A stretch of 64,000 nt of DNA from JAEUIX01 sp046156035. Lineage in GTDB: Bacteria > Planctomycetota > Phycisphaerae > Phycisphaerales > UBA1924. The DNA is taken from assembly GCA_046156035.1 (NCBI GenBank), contig JBJXEW010000030.1, positions 15,585-79,584 of the forward strand. Reading direction: 5' to 3'. Every line of letters starts with the position of its first letter. Position 1 is the first letter of the stretch. The translations under genes and the position numbers were made by a program. This document shows positions 36,477 through 44,862 of this stretch, piece after piece. The notes beneath the pieces were generated by a model that saw only the letters and a list, made by a program, of their open reading frames with translations, had not been told where the DNA came from and ran no database searches.

Positions 36477-37529
36477 TCATTCTCCAAACATCTGGTCGCC
36501 GCTGGACAGCCGACCTCGTTCAAACGGCGACGGAGTCACCGCCACCGTCGCGCACCAAATGCGTGGTCGGGGTCCGCCGCGCACGCGCAGGCCGCCGAGC
36601 ACCTGCCGGCACGCGGCCCGGAGCGTCGCCCCTGTCGTCATGATGTCGTCCACCACGATCACAAGGTCGTCGGGCCCGGAACGCCACAGGCTGGTGCTGG
36701 GCACGAGCCTCACCGGCACGAAGGGCAGCCCGGCCAACATCCACGCCATGCGGCTCCTGCGCAGGCGCCCCGCGACGTTGGCCGCGCGATCGCTCGCGGC
36801 CACCGACGTCTGCGACCATCCGTGCCGGCGCGAAAGCACCTCGCACACGATCCCGCCGGCAGCGTCCGCCACGCCGTGGGCGATCTGGAGCGGGTGGTCG
36901 ATGCCTCTGGCCATCCGGTTTATTGCGCTTGTTGGCACCGGCACGATCAATATCTGCTCAGGGCGTGGGGCCCCGGCCGCGATCCGTGCCATGAGGGCCG
37001 CGCCGAGCATGCGGCCCAGGTCTCGCCCGAGCACACGCTGGCGTCCGAACTTCACCTCTCGCACCCATGGGCTCAACGGTGGCTCGTAAGTTCCCAGCCT
37101 CACAAATGCCTCCCACGGCAGCCTGCTCCCGCGGCACTGCGAGCAGCCGCGTGCATCCGCATCGAACGGGCCCACGCGGTGGCCGCACCGAGGGCAGTAC
37201 GCGGCCGCGTCGTCGGGCTTCCAACCGGCGTGCGCGGCACGCTCGGTCAACCGCCCCGAGACAAGCCCGAACCACGCTGTTTCAATCTCCGCCCAGGCAC
37301 CTCGCGCAGGGCCCCAAGGCTGGCCGCGCGCCGGGGCGACCAGCAGATCCACCGATGGCGCGGCCTGCGAGGAAACGGACGCCGGCGCGCGACCGACGGG
37401 GGTTGCCTTGATGGGGTCGGCCACCGGTGACCGAGGCGGCCAGACGAAGCGGCTCTCATCGGGTACCGCAACACCCCCGCCGTCATCGGCCGTGGCATTG
37501 GGCACCGGGCGTGCGGGCGGGGGGTTCAT
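36477..37529 (-). CDS. comF: ComF-family phosphoribosyltransferase-like protein
   Basis: 350 residues from ATG 37529. An N-terminal ~95-residue Pro-rich extension comes first. A zinc-ribbon-like region follows (AYCPRCGHRVGPF, then ARGCSQCRGSRLPWEAFVRL). The phosphoribosyltransferase domain has ILIVPVPTSAINRMARGIDH and LVIVVDDIMTTGATLRAACR (PRPP-binding VVDDIMTTGAT). ComF proteins take part in DNA uptake or purine-related steps in other bacteria. It lies 155 bases upstream of the 16S promoter, on the same strand. Confidence 0.82.
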   Translation of the reverse strand: MNPPPARPVPNATADDGGGVAVPDESRFVWPPRSPVADPIKATPVGRAPASVSSQAAPSVDLLVAPARGQPWGPARGAWAEIETAWFGLVSGRLTERAAHAGWKPDDAAAYCPRCGHRVGPFDADARGCSQCRGSRLPWEAFVRLGTYEPPLSPWVREVKFGRQRVLGRDLGRMLGAALMARIAAGAPRPEQILIVPVPTSAINRMARGIDHPLQIAHGVADAAGGIVCEVLSRRHGWSQTSVAASDRAANVAGRLRRSRMAWMLAGLPFVPVRLVPSTSLWRSGPDDLVIVVDDIMTTGATLRAACRQVLGGLRVRGGPRPRIWCATVAVTPSPFERGRLSSGDQMFGE

Positions 37530-37591
37530 CGCGGGCTCATGCGTGGGCCGCGGGCCCGCGTGGTGACGGCGCGGCAGTGAGAGGCGGATGG

Positions 37592-38422
37592 TCAGTTGTC
37601 GTCGGGCTCGGGCGCATCGCCCAAACCCTGCTTCAACTGTTCCTCTTCGGCAAGTTCGCGGTCCAGTTCGTCTTCGGGAGTGGGGTCCATCAACGCGCGG
37701 ACCTCCGGGGGCAGCGTGGCGGCCTCGGCGCACGCGGCGGCCAAGGCCTGGTGGAGTTTCTCGTGGTCGGGGAGGGCGCCCAAGCGCATGAGCAGCGCCT
37801 CGATGCGCGTGAGCACCGGCCGGGCAGGGTCCACGCTGGCGATGGCGGCATCGCCCAAGGCTTCGTTGGCACTGAGAAACCACTCGACCGGCGGGATGGC
37901 GACCTCGGGCGCATCGGACTCGTGGCGCGTGGCGACCGCCGCCTTCTTGGCCCCGCGCTTCCGCGCCGATTGCACCGGCGGCATCACCTTCGTTCGCACG
38001 GTCGCTGGCCCCAGCGCCACCACCGGCCACAGGCCCGCCTGCGTGGTGGGCTCGCGCACCACCACGATCGCCGGCACCTCGGCATTGTCGAGCATCTCGC
38101 GCAGCATGCGCCCGTCCAGCCCCACGCGCGGCGGACGAACCAGGTAACACCCCGCGTGCAACCGGTTGGGCTTGGGGAGTTGGTCGTCGATCACAAACAC
38201 CTGACGCGAATCGACCGCCATGTCGCGCTTCTGCCGGCGTGCCTCCTGGAGCGGCAGGCAGATCCGCACCATCCGGTCATAGTCGCGCTGACGGTGGGCA
38301 AGGTCCATCGCCTGCAGGCAGCGCGACTCGCAGAGAAAATACTTGCACGCAACCAGCGCCTGGCTTGCTTCCTCCATCAGCGCATCCACGCGCTCGGCAA
38401 AGGTCTCGCGCGTCTTCGTCAC
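37592..38422 (-). CDS. Hypothetical protein
   Basis: 276 residues from GTG 38422, which overlaps the stop of the upstream gene (GTGA). The N-terminal helices (FAERVDALMEEASQALVACK, CLQAMDLAHRQRDYDRMVRI) look TPR-like. The middle part has VFVIDDQLPKPNRLHAGCYL and GRMLREMLDNAEVPAIVVVR, and the C-terminus is acidic (Asp/Glu-rich). No family is recognised. It forms a coupled pair with the next gene. Confidence 0.55.
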   Translation of the reverse strand: MTKTRETFAERVDALMEEASQALVACKYFLCESRCLQAMDLAHRQRDYDRMVRICLPLQEARRQKRDMAVDSRQVFVIDDQLPKPNRLHAGCYLVRPPRVGLDGRMLREMLDNAEVPAIVVVREPTTQAGLWPVVALGPATVRTKVMPPVQSARKRGAKKAAVATRHESDAPEVAIPPVEWFLSANEALGDAAIASVDPARPVLTRIEALLMRLGALPDHEKLHQALAAACAEAATLPPEVRALMDPTPEDELDRELAEEEQLKQGLGDAPEPDDN

Positions 38423-39057
38423 CGAGGTTGCTCCGAAGGCTGCCCGAGACGGCCGGCGGCGGTCTGCTCCGCAAGGTCGGCCAGCACCGTGCGCCACGCG
38501 CGTGCGGCATCGCTCAGTTCCCCCTCCAGCAGATCGGCCAGAAGCGACCAGTCCTGAGCCGATAACGCGGATTTCACCTGCTCAAGGCAGCCGGCAAGTT
38601 CCGTGGCCCGAGCCCGAAGCGGTCTGCCGGCCACCGAGACGCTGTCAAACGCCACGTTCAGGAGCGCGGGGCCCTGCTCCGACACACGCCTGACCGCGTC
38701 CCACACGGCCAGCGAGGAACCGATGAGTTCGAGACCCTCGGCCAGTTTGCCGCCGTGCAGAGCCTCGGCCGCGAGGGCCTGAATCTTCAGCACCTCTTCG
38801 AGCGCTTCGCGCGTATCCATGAGGCTCGTCCGCACGAGTGCCCGTGGCTCGGCGGTCACGAAGCGCACGTCCCCATCTTCGAGCGGCGTGTCCGACGGTT
38901 CGTGCAGGTCGGCATCGGCGATCGCCACGCCATCCAGTTTGGCCTCGACGATCACACGCTGCCGCAACGACGCCGCATCGCGCCCCGCGGCCAGCGCAGC
39001 CGCCAGCGTCGGACGGGCGATCGGCACAACCTGCTCGTCAACGTACACACGCATCAT
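38419..39057 (-). CDS. Hypothetical protein
   Basis: 212 residues. The first ~80 residues are beta-rich and ubiquitin-like in rhythm (MRVYVDEQVVPIARPTLAAA, LDGVAIADADLHEPSDTPLE, DGDVRFVTAEP). The remainder is helical (TREALEEVLKIQALAAEALH). No family is recognised. It is coupled by 4 bases to the hypothetical gene that follows, suggesting one function. Confidence 0.55.
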   Translation of the reverse strand: MMRVYVDEQVVPIARPTLAAALAAGRDAASLRQRVIVEAKLDGVAIADADLHEPSDTPLEDGDVRFVTAEPRALVRTSLMDTREALEEVLKIQALAAEALHGGKLAEGLELIGSSLAVWDAVRRVSEQGPALLNVAFDSVSVAGRPLRARATELAGCLEQVKSALSAQDWSLLADLLEGELSDAARAWRTVLADLAEQTAAGRLGQPSEQPR

Positions 39058-39095
39058 CAGCCATCATCCTTCAATCGGTCGGCCCGTGCAAGCGT

Positions 39096-39764
39096 TCACA
39101 CGCTGGCCGTACCGCCGGCAGTCTGCGGCCCGCCCACGCCCGCGAGGCCTTGCGCGGGACGCTCGGCACGCCGCCGCTCCTTGCGGATGAGCCTGAGGTT
39201 ACGGGCGTAGATGACCACGCCGCTGGTCTGGCCCAGAACCCCGACAATATCCTGTCTCCAGGCGAAGTACGTGAAGAGCATGGCTCCACCAAAGAGGCTG
39301 AACCACCAGAAACTCTCGGGGACGTGGCTGAGCCGTTTCTTTTCGCTCTGCACCCACTGCACCATCATGCGGCCGAAGAAGAGCCCCTGCCCGGCCAAGC
39401 CCACGGCCACCCAGACCACGCTGCCCCAGCCGCTGACGCCGAGCATCCGGAGTGCCACGTTGCCGGTCGCGTCCGAGACACGCGCGAGCGCATCGTCCCC
39501 GAACATTGCGCGAAACTCCGCCGCGCTTACCACCCGCGCGGGTGCCGCCGCGGCGGTGCTGCCTGTCGGTGCAACAAGAAAGCGGAACGTCGGCTCGCCG
39601 CCCGCGACAGCGGGCAACATCTCCAGTTCACCCTTCACGCCGGGAAGCGTGAATCGCCCCGTGAGCGCACCGGGCCGCACATCGTGCTTCAGGCTGGGGC
39701 CGTACACGGCCCACGCCCCCAGGAGCAGCAGCACGATCATCGCCGCCACGGGCCCCCACTTCAT
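39096..39764 (-). CDS. Membrane protein with lipid-A-disaccharide synthase N-terminal-like (LAB_N) domain
   Basis: 222 residues. N-terminal TM helix (MIVLLLLGAWAVYGPSL), a periplasmic part of about 90 residues, then a LAB_N domain of three helices: AVGLAGQGLFFGRMMVQWVQ, ESFWWFSLFGGAMLFTYFAW and IVGVLGQTSGVVIYARNLRL. In many bacteria LAB_N proteins are encoded beside dolichol-phosphate-mannose-type glycosyltransferases, as here. The start overlaps the glycosyltransferase stop by 4 bases. Probable role in lipid-linked sugar transfer. Confidence 0.75.
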   Translation of the reverse strand: MKWGPVAAMIVLLLLGAWAVYGPSLKHDVRPGALTGRFTLPGVKGELEMLPAVAGGEPTFRFLVAPTGSTAAAAPARVVSAAEFRAMFGDDALARVSDATGNVALRMLGVSGWGSVVWVAVGLAGQGLFFGRMMVQWVQSEKKRLSHVPESFWWFSLFGGAMLFTYFAWRQDIVGVLGQTSGVVIYARNLRLIRKERRRAERPAQGLAGVGGPQTAGGTASV

Positions 39765-40624
39765 CCGTGCGCTCCGGCCGTGCCGGCGGCGAGCGGCTTC
39801 ACCTCCGTGTACGTCACGGCCGGCGCGTCGGGCTGGGCGGTGCCGGGGGGCGCCTGCACCTCGCCCGCGGCCGTTGGCCTGCGGCGCGAGGCCATCCAGC
39901 GGACGGCGAAGCAGTCGACAAGGCCGGGAATCGCCCGCTGCGCGATGCCGAAGCCGTACTTCGTGACACCCGCCACGCGCGGCCGGTGCCGCACGGGCAT
40001 CTCCACCACCCGGAAGCCCAAGCGGATTGCCGAGATGGGGATGAACCGGTGCATGCCGCGGAACTCGAGGGGCAGGGCGAGGGCGACCTCGCGGCGCATC
40101 ACGCGAAGCGAGCAGCCGGTGTCGCGGACGGAATCACCCAAGATCAGCCCCCTCGCCCACCGGCCGACGGCGGAACCGAGTTTGCGAACCAGGTTGTCTC
40201 TGCGGGCGTGCGAGCGGTCGCCCTGCACCATGTCTGCCCCGCCCGTGCGCATGAGTTCCAGCATCGCGGGCAGGTCGGCGGGGTCGTTCTGCAGGTCCGC
40301 ATCCATGGTGGCCACCAGCCGTCCCCGCGCGGCACGCACCCCCGCATGAAATGCTGCCGACTGCCCGCTGCCCCGGCCGGGGGGCGTCTGGGCCATGCAA
40401 ATGCAACGCAGCCACGGGCGATCCCGCATCAGCCCAGCCACGGCCTGGCGGGTGCGGTCGGTCGAGCCATCATCCACGATCACCAACTCAAAGCGCAGGC
40501 CGCGCACGCCCGACAAGGCCCCGTACACCTGCGAGGCCAGCGCGGCGACGTTGTCCTGCTCGTTGTGGGCAGGTGCAACGACGCTGAGATCGAGCAACCC
40601 GGTTGGTCCGTCGGCATCGGCCAT
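39761..40624 (-). CDS. Family 2 glycosyltransferase, polyprenyl-phosphate-sugar synthase type
   Basis: 287 residues. GT-A fold: LSVVAPAHNEQDNVAALASQ, LVIVDDGSTDRTRQAVAGLM, ATMDADLQNDPADLPAMLEL (DxD), and MVQGDRSHARRDNLVRKLGS. The late part resembles DPM1/ArnC-type enzymes but lacks the two C-terminal TM helices, which the partner LAB_N protein may supply. It is coupled to the LAB_N gene downstream. Confidence 0.82.
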   Translation of the reverse strand: MADADGPTGLLDLSVVAPAHNEQDNVAALASQVYGALSGVRGLRFELVIVDDGSTDRTRQAVAGLMRDRPWLRCICMAQTPPGRGSGQSAAFHAGVRAARGRLVATMDADLQNDPADLPAMLELMRTGGADMVQGDRSHARRDNLVRKLGSAVGRWARGLILGDSVRDTGCSLRVMRREVALALPLEFRGMHRFIPISAIRLGFRVVEMPVRHRPRVAGVTKYGFGIAQRAIPGLVDCFAVRWMASRRRPTAAGEVQAPPGTAQPDAPAVTYTEVKPLAAGTAGAHG

Positions 40625-40701
40625 GAGAGGCGGAATCTTAGGGTTGCCGGGTGACTGGGGCCGCGCAGACGCGACGCATTCTCACCTATACTCGCCCCGC
40701 C

Positions 40702-41094
40702 ATGCACGTGCCCCCCATCAATGCCGCCACCGCCACCATGAAGGTTCGCTTTCTGATGGAGGATCCGGAGGGCCTCACCGGCCGCGCCGAGCCGGATGTG
40801 GCCGTGCCCGCCAACCCGCGCCTCAACCTGCTTGAAGTGGCCCTGGGCAACGGCGTGAACATCGAGCACGCGTGCGGCGGTGTGTGCGCCTGCTCCACCT
40901 GCCACGTGTATGTGGAGAAGGGCGCCGAGTTCCTGAGCGAATCGACCGAGGCCGAAGAGGACCGCGTGGAGGAGGCCCCCGGCCTGCAGCGCAACAGCCG
41001 CCTGGCGTGCCAGTGCGTGATCCAGAGCGCGGGCGAGATCGTGGTGCGCATCCCGTCGTGGAACCGCAACGCCGTCAAGGAAGTGCCGCACTAA
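40702..41094 (+). CDS. fdx: 2Fe-2S ferredoxin, Isc type
   Basis: 130 residues from ATG 40702; an internal ATG at 40738 is an alternative. Cluster ligands are HACGGVCACSTCHVYV (C-x5-C-x2-C) and LACQCVI for the fourth Cys. This matches the Isc/adrenodoxin-type ferredoxin that supplies electrons for Fe-S cluster assembly. The gene is followed 44 bases on by iscX, an Isc-system partner, with no iscS/iscU in the window. Confidence 0.88.
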   Translation: MHVPPINAATATMKVRFLMEDPEGLTGRAEPDVAVPANPRLNLLEVALGNGVNIEHACGGVCACSTCHVYVEKGAEFLSESTEAEEDRVEEAPGLQRNSRLACQCVIQSAGEIVVRIPSWNRNAVKEVPH

Positions 41095-41137
41095 AGCGGC
41101 CCACGCCGCGCGGCACGCAGGCGTATTGGTGTTCACC

Positions 41138-41374
41138 ATGCCCCAATCCCGCACTTTCGGCTGGCTTGAAGTGGAAACGATCGCGGAGCGCCTGTTCGAG
41201 GCCCACCCGGGCGTGGACCCGCTCTCGCTGCGCTTCGTGGCCCTGCGGCAACTCGTGGAGGCCCTGCCCGACTTCCGCGAAGAACCGGGTCACCCCGTGA
41301 ACGAGAAGATTCTGGAGACGATCCAGATGCGCTGGCACGAAGAGTTCACAGATGCGCCGCCGCGGGATGAGTGA
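41138..41374 (+). CDS. iscX: Fe-S cluster assembly protein IscX
   Basis: 78 residues. Signature: FGWLEVETIAERLFEAHPGV, DPLSLRFVALRQLVEALPDF, VNEKILETIQMRWHEEF. IscX (YfhJ) binds IscS and iron and modulates cluster assembly. The length is normal for the family. It is downstream of, and presumably cotranscribed with, the ferredoxin. Confidence 0.88.
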   Translation: MPQSRTFGWLEVETIAERLFEAHPGVDPLSLRFVALRQLVEALPDFREEPGHPVNEKILETIQMRWHEEFTDAPPRDE

Positions 41375-41390
41375 GCGGCGAGACCGAAGG

Positions 41391-41456
41391 CACTGGGCAC
41401 TGGGCACTGGGCACTGGGCATTGGGCACTGGGCACTGGGCACTGGGCACTGGGCAC
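41391..41456 (+). repeat. Heptanucleotide tandem repeat (CACTGGG)n
   Basis: Nine contiguous copies of CACTGGG, the fifth being CATTGGG, ending in a partial CAC. It lies between the convergent iscX and DinB genes. The period of 7 is out of phase with codons, and no gene uses it. Confidence 0.92.
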
Positions 41457-41480
41457 CGGTGTTGTGCTGGCGCCTGCGAA

Positions 41481-41506
41481 CCCGTCGCTGACGCTCCGGG
41501 CTCGTT
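41481..41506. repeat. Dispersed palindromic repeat, family R1 (diverged)
   Basis: CCCGTCGCTGACGCTCCGGG followed by CTCGTTGG. Same core and same CTCGTT(A/G)G flank as the copy at 20015, here intergenic. Confidence 0.6.
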
Positions 41507-41520
41507 GGACGGCTCCACGC

Positions 41521-42069
41521 TCACGCCCCCAGCATCTTCGCCACCTTGCGGTTGAGGTACCACGCGTGGTGTTCAAGGTGCCACGTCGTGAGTTCGAGCA
41601 TCGTGCGCAGGGTGAGGGCGCCCCGCACGGGGTGCAAGCCCTGGCGTTTGAGCCCGCCCGGCGGCAGCGAAGCCAGCCACTCACCGATCCATTGACGCTC
41701 CGTGTGCACCACCGCGATGAATGCGCCCACGGACGGCCGCGTGCCGTTGGCCGCCGCGCCGTACAGCCCAGCATCAATAAACGCGTTCTCATCCCACAGC
41801 GCAAACACCGGGTTCTCTTCCCCCACCGCCCTGCGCATGCGGTGGTTCCAGACCGGGTCCGCATCCGCCATGTGCCCCAGCAGCACGCGGCAGGGCCAGC
41901 GGCCCACGTTCGCATCCGGCAGAAAGGCCGTGTCCAGTTGCTCGTCGGTCAGTTTCACCACACGCGGGTCGTAATTCTCCACACCGACGCGGAAGCGTGC
42001 GATCAACTCGCCATCCGGCAGCGGCGCGAGCGCGGCGAGTTCAACGTGCGGACCGGCGGGGTTCATCAT
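41521..42069 (-). CDS. DinB-family protein
   Basis: 182 residues, a four-helix bundle. Metal-site-like histidines occur in CRVLLGHMADADPVWNHRMR and TWHLEHHAWYLNRKVAKML. DinB-like proteins are often thiol-dependent transferases or hydrolases, and the exact activity is unknown. It converges on iscX, and its start is close to the ABC permease stop upstream on the same strand. Confidence 0.75.
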   Translation of the reverse strand: MMNPAGPHVELAALAPLPDGELIARFRVGVENYDPRVVKLTDEQLDTAFLPDANVGRWPCRVLLGHMADADPVWNHRMRRAVGEENPVFALWDENAFIDAGLYGAAANGTRPSVGAFIAVVHTERQWIGEWLASLPPGGLKRQGLHPVRGALTLRTMLELTTWHLEHHAWYLNRKVAKMLGA

Positions 42070-42113
42070 GGGCGTGTCTCCGGAAGAATCTCAAACGGGC
42101 ACCGCGACCGAGA

Positions 42114-43277
42114 TCAGCGGCCCCGCGGGTCGAGGCGTTCTCGCAGGGCCTCGCCGACAAAGTTCAGTGCGATGAGCGTGGCCGCGAGGAGCAAACACGG
42201 AAAGAGCAGCAACCACCAGCGCACCTCGATGGGGTTGAGCACGCTCAACCCCTCCGCCGTCAGGTTCCCCCAACTGGGCATGGGGGCACGCACACCGATG
42301 CCCAGGAAACTCAGAAAACTCTCCTGCAGAATGGCCTGCGGCACCGTGAGTGTGGCATAGACGACGATCGGCCCCGCAAGGTTCGGCAGAAGGTGGCGGA
42401 AAAACAGGCGCGGCCCCGGCACACCAATCGCCCGCGCCGCCTCGATGAACGGCCGGCTGCGCAAACTGAGCACCTGCCCACGCACCACGCGGGCCATGGT
42501 GAGCCAACTCACGCCGCCGATCGCCACCAGCAGCGTGCCGATGCCGATCATGTTGCGTGTGCCCTCGCTCAACATTCCCCCCCCCACCCCCACCGCACTC
42601 GCGGCCACGTGGCGATCGACCACCGCATCCACCGCCACGGCCAGCAGCACCACCAGCAGCACATACGGCAGGCCGTAGAGCACATCCACGATGCGCATCA
42701 TCACCCCGTCGATGCGTCCGCCCAGCCACCCCGCGGTGGCGCCGTAGGCCGTGCCGATGAGTACGGAGATCATCGCCGCGGCGAGGCCGATGCCCAGCGA
42801 GATGGTGCCCCCGGCCAGGCAGCGCACGAGCAGGTCTCGCCCAAGCAGATCGGCCCCGATCCAATATCGCGGACGTGCCGCGCTGGCGCTCGCTTCGTCG
42901 GGGACAAATCCAGAATCGCGCAGTTCCTCTGCGCGCAGCCCCCCGCCCCGCCGCGTCGCCTCGGCCTGCGTCGCCAGCCACGCTCCGGCCGCGTGGAGGG
43001 TGCGTTGTTCCTGCTCGCTGTGGCGTGCCCACCACGGCGGCAGCAGGCGGGCTTCCTTCACCTGTGAGTCGTATCGCGGGCCGATGCCGTCTGAGCCGAA
43101 GGTGTAGGGCGTGCTGAGCACGCACGCGCCGACGATGACCACGAGCAGCGCGAGGCCGATGAGGCCCAACGGCCCCACGCGGCGCAAGGCGCGCCACGGG
43201 GCGGCGATGTGCCGCGTGCCGCGCGGGGCTGCGGCGCCCAGGGGCCTCTCAACATTCGTCGCCGCGTCGCTGGTCAT
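42114..43277 (-). CDS. ABC transporter permease, oligopeptide/dipeptide (OppC/DppC) type
   Basis: 387 residues with about six TM helices. An N-terminal OppC-like TM comes first, followed by a ~90-residue extracytoplasmic segment that is longer than usual. Then IGADLLGRDLLVRCLAGGTI, the permease domain (ISLGIGLAAAMISVLIGTAY), the EAA-type loop EAARAIGVPGPRLFFRHLLP and SFLSFLGIGVRAPMPSWGNL. The remaining transporter subunits are outside the window. Confidence 0.88.
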   Translation of the reverse strand: MTSDAATNVERPLGAAAPRGTRHIAAPWRALRRVGPLGLIGLALLVVIVGACVLSTPYTFGSDGIGPRYDSQVKEARLLPPWWARHSEQEQRTLHAAGAWLATQAEATRRGGGLRAEELRDSGFVPDEASASAARPRYWIGADLLGRDLLVRCLAGGTISLGIGLAAAMISVLIGTAYGATAGWLGGRIDGVMMRIVDVLYGLPYVLLVVLLAVAVDAVVDRHVAASAVGVGGGMLSEGTRNMIGIGTLLVAIGGVSWLTMARVVRGQVLSLRSRPFIEAARAIGVPGPRLFFRHLLPNLAGPIVVYATLTVPQAILQESFLSFLGIGVRAPMPSWGNLTAEGLSVLNPIEVRWWLLLFPCLLLAATLIALNFVGEALRERLDPRGR

Positions 43278-43323
43278 GCCACGCGCAGCGTAGCGAAGGA
43301 GCCCGCGGTGAGCGGTGCGCCCA

Positions 43324-43860
43324 TCACTTCACCGGCTTGGGCACATGCTGATCGATCAGGATCGGGTTCCCGTCCGGGTCGCTCAGCATCAGGCTCGCCG
43401 TGCCGGTTGATGCTTCGTCGGCCGCGAGCGTCGGGGTGAGGCCCGCGGCCTTGAGCCTGCGCTGAATCTCGCGCACGTCGTCAAAGTCTGTCAGCGTGGT
43501 GCAGTTGCGGTCCCAGCCGGGGTTGTAGGTGAGCATGTTCTTCTCGAACATGCCCTGGAAGAGGCCGATGGTGCTGGTCTCGTTCTGCATGATCACCATG
43601 TTCGGCGCGACGATGCCGGGAAGGGCCTTGAACCCGAGTTTCTCGTAGAACGCCCGCGACGCGGCGAGGTCTTTGACGGCGAGACTGACCGAGAAGTTTC
43701 CGAGACGCATGGGTGACTCTCCCTTGGCCTGATTGGCACTGGCCTGCCCCCCCGCAGCGGCCCCGCCGACGGCCCCGGCGGCGGTGATGGAGGTGATGGA
43801 GGAACTGGCCGCGAAGCCGCCGAGGAAGCACACGATGACGCTGAGGGCGAGGTGTTTCAT
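43324..43860 (-). CDS. Exported VOC (glyoxalase/bleomycin-resistance-like) protein
   Basis: 178 residues from ATG 43860: signal peptide (LALSVIVCFLGGFAASSSIT), a Gly/Ala linker, then a VOC domain (GNFSVSLAVKDLAASRAFYE, KLGFKALPGIVAPNMVIMQN, LMLSDPDGNPILIDQHV). VOC domains are usually cytoplasmic, so the signal peptide is unusual. Substrate unknown; the metal ligands cannot all be placed. Confidence 0.75.
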   Translation of the reverse strand: MKHLALSVIVCFLGGFAASSSITSITAAGAVGGAAAGGQASANQAKGESPMRLGNFSVSLAVKDLAASRAFYEKLGFKALPGIVAPNMVIMQNETSTIGLFQGMFEKNMLTYNPGWDRNCTTLTDFDDVREIQRRLKAAGLTPTLAADEASTGTASLMLSDPDGNPILIDQHVPKPVK

Positions 43861-43943
43861 TGATGGCTCCCTGCCTGGTGACACGTGCGACCGCTCGGGC
43901 CGTGCCCGGTGGACTCCGGCTCCGGCTGTCCGCTCGCGGCTAA

Positions 43944-44017
43944 TCAGGGCGACTGGATTCGAACCAGCGACCTCGAGGACCCAAACCACGCGCTCTACCA
44001 AGCTGAGCTACGCCCTG
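43944..44017 (-). tRNA. tRNA-Pro (UGG)
   Basis: 74 bases. Acceptor CAGGGCG/CGCCCTG, D arm GCTC...GAGC, anticodon loop TTTGGGT (UGG), T arm GCTGG-TTCGAAT-CCAGT. The anticodon stem CGTGG/CCTCG has a T-T mismatch at its third pair. CCA is not encoded. Confidence 0.93.
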
Positions 44018-44089
44018 AAAGAAGAAACCAAGATGTCGCGCCGACCTGTGCCCCCTGCGACCACTCGCGGCGGCACGAACCGAACGCAA

Positions 44090-44162
44090 AGCCGGCGGTC
44101 GGACTCGAACCGACGACCTGCGCTTTACAAAAGCGCTGCTCTACCAACTGAGCTAAGCCGGC
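44090..44162 (-). tRNA. tRNA-Thr (UGU)
   Basis: 73 bases. Acceptor GCCGGCT/(A)GCCGGC-type stem, anticodon stem-loop GCGCT-TTTGTAA-AGCGC (UGU), T arm GTCGG-TTCGAGT-CCGAC. All stems pair. It sits 72 bases upstream of tRNA-Pro on the same strand and is probably cotranscribed. Confidence 0.95.
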
Positions 44163-44298
44163 AACGCGGCGAGAGTTTAGGGGGCGAGCGTCGTCCGCGA
44201 TGTGCGTGGCTTGGGGTTCTACCCCGACGGCAAGGTGTGTGCCCCGCGTGGGTTCGTCCGCGTCCCGTCTCGTGGCCCTCCTTCGTGTTCGTCGCGGC

Positions 44299-44778
44299 CT
44301 ATGTGGGCGTCTTCGCGGTTGATGTGCCCGTTGCTGGCGCGCTGCACTCGGCGCACACCGCCCCGGGCGCGAGCCCGGCCCGGTCGTAGCCACACCGGGC
44401 GCACAGGCCAAGGCGCGCCGCCCGGCGTGCCACGGCGTCCCAACGCCAGGCGACGGCGGTGGGGATCAGGACCAGCGCGAGGGGCATCCAGAGTGGCAGC
44501 GCGCATATGCCAAACGCTGTGTCCCGTGTCCAGTAGAGCCACCAGAAACTCCGGATCATCACCAAGTCGTGCGGCTCGACAACGGCGACCCGCTCCAACT
44601 GCGGCTCCGGATCCCAAAGGACGACAACGGCACCGCCCTTGGTGCCCAGAAGCCACGCGGGGCTCGCGTCGTAGATGACGGCGGGAACCGTGGCCGCGGC
44701 CCACGCCACTCCCACCAACAGGCACAGCGCCGCGCCTCCCCACTTCACGGCCTTGCGGGTTCGCGGGCAGCGTCGCAT
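44299..44778 (-). CDS. Membrane protein with C-terminal zinc ribbon
   Basis: 159 residues: two TM helices (GGAALCLLVGVAWAAATVPA and GICALPLWMPLALVLIPTAV), with a ~60-residue loop between them (VVVLWDPEPQLERVAVVEPH), and a C-terminal CARCGYDRAGLAPGAVCAEC ribbon. The CxxCGYD...CxxC tail recurs in many planctomycete membrane proteins of unknown function. Confidence 0.65.
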   Translation of the reverse strand: MRRCPRTRKAVKWGGAALCLLVGVAWAAATVPAVIYDASPAWLLGTKGGAVVVLWDPEPQLERVAVVEPHDLVMIRSFWWLYWTRDTAFGICALPLWMPLALVLIPTAVAWRWDAVARRAARLGLCARCGYDRAGLAPGAVCAECSAPATGTSTAKTPT

Positions 44779-44862
44779 GGCCCAATCGTACTTGCGCGCG
44801 GCCGCGCGGGCGGTCCGTTCGCCGCAGTGGTGGGCATCGTGGCCACCCCTGCCGCAGCGCGG

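Noticed and set aside
36088..37089. Plus-strand open frame across the rRNA leader and comF
   Set aside because: Spans the rRNA promoter and is antisense to comF; no gene-like features.
41391..41456. Possible CRISPR array
   Set aside because: Units of 7 bases with no spacers; it is a simple tandem repeat. No CRISPR-like repeat-spacer structure was seen anywhere in the window.
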